Below are positions 56,127-64,000 of a stretch of DNA of 64,000 bases, in pieces. How positions within the stretch are numbered: position 1 is the first letter of the stretch; the number at the start of each line of letters is the position of its first letter. This stretch comes from Aphelocoma coerulescens. Its lineage: Eukaryota > Chordata > Aves > Passeriformes > Corvidae. The notes beneath the pieces were generated by a model that worked only from the letters and a program-made list of their open reading frames with translations, did no database searches and was not told the origin of the DNA. A program made the position numbers and the translations under genes. The DNA lies in NCBI RefSeq assembly GCF_041296385.1, contig NC_091016.1, positions 18,451,497-18,515,496 of the forward strand, in the 5' to 3' direction.

Positions 56127-57225
56127 TAAGAATGAACTTGCCTTGTTCTGAGGGCCCAGTTCAGCTGAGCCTTGCAGAGAGCGTTCTAAGCCTCCCCTGC
56201 ATTGCTCCCCAGCTCTCCATCCTCTTGAGATGCAGCAGCGCCGTGCTCTGGAAGCCAAGTGGGCATTCCACGAGGGCAAAGCTGCTCTGTCTTGCTGTGT
56301 CTGTCCCACCTGGACTGCCAGCACAGCCCGCAGCTTGCAGGAAACTCTGAGTGCTTCTGTGCTGCTTCAAGGCACCAGCTGACAACCTTGAATCCATTTC
56401 TAACATTGTGATGGTGGCTGCATATTTGAGAGCATTTTTTAACAAGTAGGGGAAGGAGGACGAGAGCAGAATTTAATATTGAAATCTATTTGTAATTCTC
56501 CACAAATTGTTTTTTAAAAACCTTCGCTCTTTCAAGCTGAGGTGGAATTAAAGTAGTTTTCATACTGTGAATTTATAGAATGAAATACCAAGGTGTTCCC
56601 TACCACAGACACATCCAGCACCTCCCCCATGTTTTTGTAAGTCAAGTGGTGGCAGTCTGAGAACCCTCCTGGATTTTACTGACATTGATTTAATGCAAGG
56701 GGCGTGTGTGTAAGTAGAAGTTTTATGCTTTCTGCTTCTTTTTGGCTTGCAAGCTAAACATAGGAAGTATTTTAAAAGTCTGAGAATTGAGTGCCAGTCT
56801 CTTTTAAACACACACACATACACACTGTCACAACCCATCTCCGTTCTGGGAGTCAAATATGTAATCAGCAGAGCTATACCTGAGCACAAATAGTGGGATT
56901 CTGCACTGTCTGGTAGGTCTCAGCTTTCCTGAGGGCGAGTTAGATAAGCTACACCTCTGCCACCGACTGCTTGCTGGACTCCTGACTAAGACCCTCATCT
57001 GTGTGTTTCTCTGTGAGGCAGAACTTGCAGCAAGGCAGACAAACATCTCCTGTCTCTGGTGAGCAGCTCCAGCTCCGGCTGAAATGTCACACAGTTCAAA
57101 CCAGATGCACAGTTTTAAACTCTTGGAGTCAAGCTAGGAAATTGACTTTTGTAGGTTTTTGTACAAAGCCTGTCCCTGTACGACTTACTGATGTCAATAA
57201 AAAAGTGCTTGTGCGGTGGGCCTGC
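56127..57225 (+). other. COQ8A: COQ8A 3' UTR
   Basis: About 1.1 kb from the stop codon to the poly(A) site. It has a short CA repeat at about 56809-56824. The last ~75 bases before the signal are U-rich with three UGUA motifs. Confidence 0.8.
57150..57225 (+). terminator. COQ8A: COQ8A polyadenylation site
   Basis: AATAAA is at 57196-57201. Three TGTA motifs (CFIm-type) lie upstream at 57150, 57160 and 57177, and a G/T-rich element follows at about 57205-57250. Cleavage is expected near 57215-57225. Confidence 0.82.
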
Positions 57226-60200
57226 TGCCTGTGGCTGTGTCATCTTCTGGTGTGGGAACAGACACTCAAGTGAGCAGTGTCCTGTTCTGGGGCATAAACA
57301 GCAGCTGAGCAGAAGCAGCAGCTCCCAGGTTCCCTCTTGCTGCAGTCGTTTGCTCAAGGAATTGCTACTACCCTTGCCAGGCCAGCCACCTGTGGCCTGT
57401 TGATGCCTCCATCATTGCAGCTGTGGCACTAGTGCTGGCTGTGATGGTGACACATTTACCAGGAGCCAGGACATCAGCCTCAACACTTGACAACACTGTC
57501 TTGCCATGAAAATCCCTGGTAATTTACTTGTTTTCTAATCTTCCTTTGTTTCAGTTGCTCTGTTAGCAGTCTCTTGAACACAAGTCTTTTTGCCTTTCCT
57601 CCACTTGTGAAGAAAGCTGTTGGGAGTTGAGGCTTACCTGGAGCTCATAAGGCAGGTGTCCTTGTCTGGCAAGGGCCAGGTATTTACCAGCAGGTCCTAC
57701 TCAGTTAACAGAGCCCAGGAATGCCCAGGTTGTCTGATCTTACACTTCAGCATGTGTGCAATCCTGACAGCTGACACTACCAGAGGGAAAGAACCAGGTA
57801 AGTGAATAAATGGTCTCTCTCAGGAGGCACCTCTGAGAAACAGGAAAACAGGGTATGATATTATCTTTATTCCAAAGCCATAAACATATAAGCCACTTCA
57901 TTTAAGACTTTGTTGAACAAGATGCAGTGCAGTTTAATTCAAAATGCTGGTCAGATTATTCTTAACCTTTTGAGAAGAGTTAACTCTGCTGTTCAGTGAA
58001 GTAATAGTTTTGCATCAAGCAGTTAATCAGTGTTAGAAAGAGTAACTCTCCTTGTTTTGAGTTCTGATAGACATTGTTTAGTTTTTCTCCTTTGGATATA
58101 GACCTTGCAGCTGTAAAAACAGCAGCGTTGCTTGAGCTGTTAAATGCTTATGTTAAAGTTTAAAAAGTAAAGTATAAGAAGCTGACAAGGGAATTAGACT
58201 AGGTGAGCTTCAGAGCAGATTTTCTGCAACTGAAGATTCAAGGCCAGCATGCTGAGAGAACTTGCAAAGGCAGCAGAATAAGCTGGAGCACTACAGTTCA
58301 CTTTTCCAGTAAGCACTCATTGACGTGAGCCCAGATCTTGTGTATACCATGCTGGGGCAAGAGTGCTCAACTCCTAGCAAACATTCCCCTTCCCAAGAGT
58401 GTTTAGGAATAACATCCAGCTGAACAGTGGAGTTGTTTTGCATTTGCAAGAGGGTAGCAACTCAGAGAAGCTGAGATGTTGCTTTATTAGGAGAGCTAAT
58501 TAGAGCTCTCAATCCCTAATTCTCCTGGCCTTTTGTGTATGCTCTAAAAGCATTAATAATGGCTGTAGCTTTGTCCAGAGAGATTTGTGACAGGAGGAAT
58601 TGCATGTCAGAGGAACAGCCGTGCAGAAAATGTGAGCTGGAACCTCTGGCTCAGAGAAGTTGTGACAATGTACAGTGAGCAGAACACTTGATCTGTGCCA
58701 GCCACTGCATTTGCTTGAACTACACTTGCTGGTTGAGGATGTGACTCTTTCTGTCCTGCAGGAAGGATCTATGTTCTAGAAAAATCTCTTGTGAAAACAT
58801 TTCTTAGCACAGAGCACGCTGGAGGTTAAAGCTGCCTCTCGGTGACAGTGATTTTCCATTCTAAAGGACCAAGATTCAGGCTAGTTCTGGTAGCAGTGAC
58901 TTTCCTACCTCCTTTCTTTAGTCAACCTGGCTGCTGCATTAAAACAGAAAATGAATGCTGCGGAGCTGAACAGGAGTGGAACATGCAGTTCAGTTTCTGC
59001 TTTTCTAATGCCCAGATCCCTTACTAAACACAAGGCCCATTTCCCAAGACCTTCACAGCTGTGCTGTGCAACTGGCCCTCTGGGAAATCTGAAATAAAGC
59101 TCTGATGAAAAGTCAGAGCACAGGAACCAGGGTCTGTCCCAGAGCTACAGCAGCTGCCTGAAGGGGACGAGCCATGGGCTTAAATCCACATGAATTGGAG
59201 TGAAGGGCTGAGAAAGTAATCATTTTGACTGAAGGAGAGGGACAGGAGCAAGACAAAGGCCTTAAAAGAAATGGGAATGATGGTGCCTGTTCCTGGAGGG
59301 GATTGCTGGTAGGCTTTGGTGATGGAAGAATGCCCAGGCTGGCACTGCTGGCAGCGTGGGATGAGTAACAGCACAGTCCTGTATTCCTGCTGCAGGGCTG
59401 GGGGTGACTGAAGCAGATACCAAAGCAGAACTTACCCAGCAGCGCTAAGGTTGGCAAAGACCTCTAAGGTCATCAGAACCAACCCTCAGCCCAGCACCAC
59501 CTTTTTCACCACTAAACCATGTCCTTAAGTGCCATATCCACACATCCTTTGAACACTTCCATGGATGGTGACTCTGCCACTTCCCTGTGCAGCCCATTCC
59601 CATATTTTACATGCCTTCCTGTGAAGAAATTTTCCCTAATATCTGATCTAAACTTCCCCAGGCACAATGAGGCCATTTCCAACATTACACCAACAGGGGA
59701 ATGAATGAAGAGGAAGATGTACCAACACTCTTTAGCACAGGGAAAATTCCAGGCTGACTTGTGAGGAACTGGTAGATTATAGGAAAGGGTCAGGGCACAT
59801 GCAAAACGTCACACATATTCTGAGATTTACTTAAAAGTGTATGAAGGTCAGTGTGATGTTGGTAGCTCAGAACTAACCAACAATCCAGCCTCTAGCACTA
59901 GGACAGCTGAAACGTTTGAAGTGTAACTACAAATGAAGGAGGAACATCAAAAACACTGACCACAACTCTCTACCTATTTCTTAGGTCAGTCACAGCACAG
60001 GTGACCTAAGGAAAAGGTCAGGAAAGCTGTAGTTCAATAGAGCAAAGTATCCAGTGCCTTTGTATTTTCAAAAGGATCTGGTTATTTTTCCTGAAAGCTG
60101 TTAAAGGGAAATAGATTTTCTCACATATTCCTTTTCTTCCCACTGTGCACTTGTACAGATGTGTTAGAACCAGTGTGTTGTAGCTTCAAGAGCACCATCA

Positions 60201-60265
60201 TTCCCCTTTCCATTTCCTCCTCAAAGCTTAATGTGGGGAGGTGGGAAAAAAAGACAGAACATCTG
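57226..60265. other. Intergenic gap between convergent genes
   Basis: About 3 kb with one CR1 fragment (59442-59668). I recognise no exon, and other AATAAA copies (for example 59092) lack supporting context. Confidence 0.6.
59442..59668 (-). mobile_element. Diverged CR1 LINE fragment, reverse orientation
   Basis: The TAAGGTTGGCAAAGACCTCT start, the CACCACTAAACCATGTCC block, the CACTTCCATGGATGGTGACT block and the GAAATTTTCCCTAATATCTG block identify the reverse complement of a CR1 3' end. It belongs to an older or different subfamily than the copy at 10451. Confidence 0.88.
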
Positions 60266-60362
60266 CATTTCTAACAGTTCCCTGTTTTATTGCAGTACAT
60301 CAAAGGAGGTTAATATTAAGTGTGTTACCAACATAAAATATTGGTGGTAAGTCATTTTTACA
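60265..60362 (-). terminator. Minus-strand poly(A) signal
   Basis: TTTATT at 60286-60291 reads AATAAA on the minus strand. TACA (minus-strand TGTA) lies upstream at 60296-60299 and 60359-60362. On the minus strand the region just downstream, plus positions about 60245-60270, is T-rich with a GTTCTGTC core. Confidence 0.6.
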
Positions 60363-63300
60363 TTGTTGACTGTTCCACCTTAAATATTTCTGTGCAAAAG
60401 AATCTACATCATTGTTCTGTAGCAGAGAATCTCTTACAATGTCCCCTACAACATTGAGGGCATTAAACAAAAGAGTGAGAAGAGGCAAAAAGCAGAATCT
60501 TTCCCCCACACGCACACTTGTCAGCTTTTATACTCTAAAACAAAAAAGTGATTACATCTATGCCATGCAAAACTGTACAATAATATTACAATGAAAAACC
60601 TAAAAAACATATTTTAAAAATAAATGATATGAAACTGTCATACATAAAAAGGCAGGTATAGCAACACTGGTTTGTTTGTGGATTTCTTCCCTGTAGATGT
60701 GACTTTCTTAAATGAAGAATGAAACTAGGTTGTACTGAGCTGTGGCTGGAATGAGAGGAGTTGGAATTCACACTGTAAAGCCTGCAGCAGAGCGGCTTCT
60801 GGGGGTGTTTATCTGTATAAAGTGTGAACACAAAGTGCACAGAAGGGTGCATTTTGTGCTAGTGCAGAAAAGTTGTCCCACTTCCTCCATGGAACGGGCT
60901 CGTATTAACAAAAGAACCCACAGCAGGAATTGCTACGTGCCACTTTGATTCTCAGACTAAGGCTCAGGAGCTGTGGGTACTTGCACTGCAGTAAGTTTTA
61001 CCCTTAATGCATTCATGTAAAATTAAACAGCATTCACAAAATGGAAAAGAAACCCTTTTTCCACCCAAGAGCATGTTTGTCCTATCATTCAGGGTCTGGC
61101 CATGCAATACAACACGGGGCCAGAATCTGCTTCTGCATTAATAATCCAACTGTTCTGTTTGGAAAGGATGACACACACTATGAACCAGTTAGGTGCAGTT
61201 GACCTACATTCCTATAAATAAATGATGCTTTTTGGACTTTTTTGGTATGGCAAGACCCTTAACTTCCCTCTGCCATATACCTGAGAATAACACACCTGGG
61301 TTGTAACTCATCAGAATCAAATCAAGGAGAGAACATTCCTGACTCAGTTTTGAAACTCATTTAAATGGGCAAAATGCACATTCTTAACAAATCACAGCAA
61401 CTAAGGGAGGGGAAAAGAAGCAACTACTTCACCACAGCCTCAGGAATGTTTTTTTGAAACCACCAGCTGTCTTCTACAGGCCAAAGGCAAGAGAGAAGAG
61501 AGTACTGTAACGCTGCTTTTGGGTTTATGAAATGTGGGAGGAAGCCACATACCTGTGTGTGCACATGTGCAGGGGAAAACTATTTACCAAACCTATTCCA
61601 TCCTATAACCTGGAATCCTTAGTAGCTGCCTGAATCTGTTCAGATCCTTGTTGCCATTAGAAGAGGAAAAAAAAAAAGGCAAAACCTCAACAACCCATCT
61701 GTTTAAGCACTGTCAAAAATGCAAACACCTTCAGTCTCAGCCAAAAGGAAAAAAATCAGCTAGATACACATCCTGTGTACAGAGAACACGTGCCACAGTC
61801 AGGAATTCAGTGGGAGATTTTAAGCTCCCAGAACAAAACACAGCCCTCGACCTGTGAAGTTGAAGCAGTGCTACAGTGCAAAGGAGCAAACATCAAACCT
61901 CAGGAGACAATTGCCTTGGAGATACCAGTCAAGAGTCTTACAGTTCAAATGACCAAGTTACTTTTCCTAGCCCAATGAGCCTTTAGAAAGCTCAGCTGCA
62001 GTATGCATACCAACAAAGAGAGATGAGTGTGGTTTCAAATTGAGTCTGTAACCAAATGGTCCCCAAATATATAAAACTATTGAAGTCCTAGGAGAATTTT
62101 TCTCTTTTCAAATAAGTGATGTGGCCATTTGCTTTTCAACTGAGAGAACAGTTGCTGTTTCTCTTTTGAACAGACATCTATAAAAATGCACAGGACCAAA
62201 CTAATGCTTAAATAAATCCTAGCAGAGATTGCTGAGGCTCAGACATTGTAGTGTACAAACAGCATAGGCCTGTGGAGCTCTCATCCTCTGAGCTTAGTGT
62301 TGTAACACAGCTCTGCCTGAAAATGCCAGGGGTTGGTATCAATAGATTGCAGGCACTGGAACTGAGTAAACACAGGGGTTTACTCAATTTAATTGTTTGC
62401 TGTGTTGTGGCTCTTTGGGTTTCATTTTCAGATAGAGCTTTAGCACAACTGCGAAAAAAAAAGTCCATGGGAAAAGATCCTGTGACCCTCTCTCAGGGGA
62501 CTGCCATGCAGGCTGCTCTGTCTTCAATGACTGCTCTTTACATGCCTTCTCTCAACATCAAAATAAGATTATTGTTTAAATACAACATACAGTAAATACA
62601 AAACTAGTCTGCAAAGGCTTTGAAAAGTGTGTGGACATGCTTCACCAAAACAAGGGAATTGTGGGGGAAAAGCAGTGGCTATACTTGAAGCAATATGCAG
62701 CCTTTAAAAAGAAGCTGATGTGGAATTTCAGTAATGCCAATAACACCCTGCCTATCTGTCCTTCTGAAATACATAAACTTTTCTGGGAGGAATTACTTTC
62801 AGATGCTTTGCTGTTTGCTAAAGCTTTTAATTTCAAATGCCAGGCTTGCAAAGTAGTAGGTTTGAAGTGAAAACAAACAACCAGCTTGCTACTCTGAAAT
62901 ACCCCAAAACGAGAGACAGGCATTTGATATGATGGTTTCTACAATAATTTCTTGAATTCCTGTCCCAAGGTAACATTGAATGAGCTTAAACTTGGATAAG
63001 CCTCTTGATTCAGAGTGAAAGAGAAATCTTACCTAGGAGACCCAGCATGATTAAATGGATTAGATGATCTGTGTCTTGTTCCCTATGTCACATTTAGATC
63101 ATACCTGGAAATTACTGTACATGGTTTGAACTTACCTATAACTTCTATTAGGGAAGACAGAAACTGCAAAACCCCAAACACCTCTGTGTGGGTGAAACTC
63201 TACATAACTGCTGACTGCTGCAAGAATACAGAATGGTTTAATGAGAGCCGTAACAAGTTTCCGAAACCCACAAACCCCAACATTCTAAATACAAAAAGCC

Positions 63301-64000
63301 CTTGTGTGTTTGAGTATGGTCATAGTATGAAGTCAGCAACAATACTACTGGGAAGAGAGGCTCATCCCGAATGAAAAGCACATCTGCCTTGCTAACTAAA
63401 GAGAAGAGACATCTTCCTCTTACCATACATTTGTGCACCAGTTTTTCACTTTACTCTGTCGACTGGGTGACCACCTCAGCTTTGTATTGATTTTTCCAAC
63501 TTCAGTGGGTTCTGCTTTCCACTGCAATGCTTCCTGCCCTCCAACCTGCCCTGCTTTTGGAACCAAACAGCAGGTGAACACATAGAAACAACTGCAAATT
63601 GCACAAACCCACAGCACAGGTAGGGGGCAGAGGAAAACCAACCTTGCCAGTGCAGCAGTTGTGGGTCACTGGGCATCTTTGACTACCACAGTGTGAACAG
63701 TGTGAGGTCAGTCTTCAAGGTTCTTCATTGCTACAGTGACAGCAAAGCCAGCCAGGGCCAGCTTTGGGCTAAGGGCACTCGTTTGGCTGATGTGTATTAG
63801 CAACCAGTATTTATTTGGTAATGACACTAAGAGTTTGCTGCTTAGGGATGGTCAAGGAGATGTGGAAGGCTGCTCCCTTCTGAGTTAAAACCTGCTCAAA
63901 GGCTGACCCAGGGAAACAGTTTTCCTGCTGAATCCAGCTGCATTGAACTCCCTTGCTGCCTGAAGGACCTCTCCTGTAGCTGCTGCAAGGCTCCAGCTCA
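60266..64000 (-). other. Probable 3' UTR of a convergent minus-strand gene (candidate CDC42BPA)
   Basis: A reverse poly(A) signal at 60286-60291 marks a likely 3' end. The sequence to its right is A/T-rich and UTR-like on the minus strand, and I find no splice-bounded coding exon to the window edge. In mammals CDC42BPA (MRCK-alpha, a CDC42-binding kinase) converges on COQ8A with a gap of a few kb and has a long 3' UTR. The identity therefore rests on synteny, not on protein sequence. Confidence 0.45.

Noticed and set aside
58485..58545. Short palindromes around GAGAGCT/AGCTCTC
   Set aside because: A 7-bp stem with a six-base loop is expected by chance in 64 kb.
60266..64000. A terminal coding exon of CDC42BPA on the minus strand
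   Set aside because: No open frame there reads as a recognisable kinase C-terminus or shows convincing splice boundaries; only a UTR can be argued.

Overview
The window is nuclear DNA from a bird. The evidence is seven truncated CR1-type LINE fragments with the usual avian 3' end (tails of the ATTCTATGATTCT kind), a roughly 1 kb LTR of a type common in avian genomes, GT-AG introns, one CpG-island promoter, and a protein-coding gene that closely matches vertebrate COQ8A. I cannot fix the species. The sequence does not look prokaryotic, and I see no CRISPR array, insertion sequence, tRNA or rRNA.

Layout, left to right. (1) 1-13.4 kb: intergenic DNA with no recognisable exon. It holds five CR1 fragments, a short TG repeat and two forward AATAAA signals near 2.7 kb that could end an unseen upstream gene. 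In mammals, PSEN2 lies upstream of COQ8A. (2) 13.44-14.63 kb: a TATA-less CpG island with three CCAAT boxes about 32 bp apart and GC boxes. This is the likely COQ8A promoter and noncoding first exon. (3) 14.6-25.56 kb: the presumed first intron, with a striking pair of perfect hairpins at 15.57-15.63 kb. (4) 25,580-56,126: the complete COQ8A (ADCK3/CABC1) coding sequence on the + strand. It has 14 coding exons, every junction is in phase, and it predicts 650 residues. Intron 4 carries one CR1 fragment and one ERV LTR, both in the gene's orientation. (5) 56,127 to about 57,225: the 3' UTR, ending at a strong poly(A) site. (6) About 57.2-60.27 kb: a short intergenic gap with one CR1 fragment. 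(7) About 60.27-64.0 kb: probable 3' UTR of a convergent minus-strand gene, with a reverse poly(A) signal at 60,286-60,291. By mammalian synteny the candidate is CDC42BPA, but no coding exon of it is visible here.

COQ8A is a mitochondrial atypical kinase/ATPase of the UbiB family that supports the coenzyme Q biosynthesis complex. The KxGQ motif, alanine-rich loop, ATP-binding lysine, ECD motif, the D/N of the catalytic loop and the DFG motif are all present. By my count the key residues fall at the same numbers as in human COQ8A (K276, Q279, A339, K358, E405, D488, N493, D507). I found no new multi-gene system. The points most worth a second look are the phased CCAAT promoter, the tandem hairpins, the sense LTR with its own poly(A) signals and a ~45 bp internal repeat, and the convergent 3' ends.
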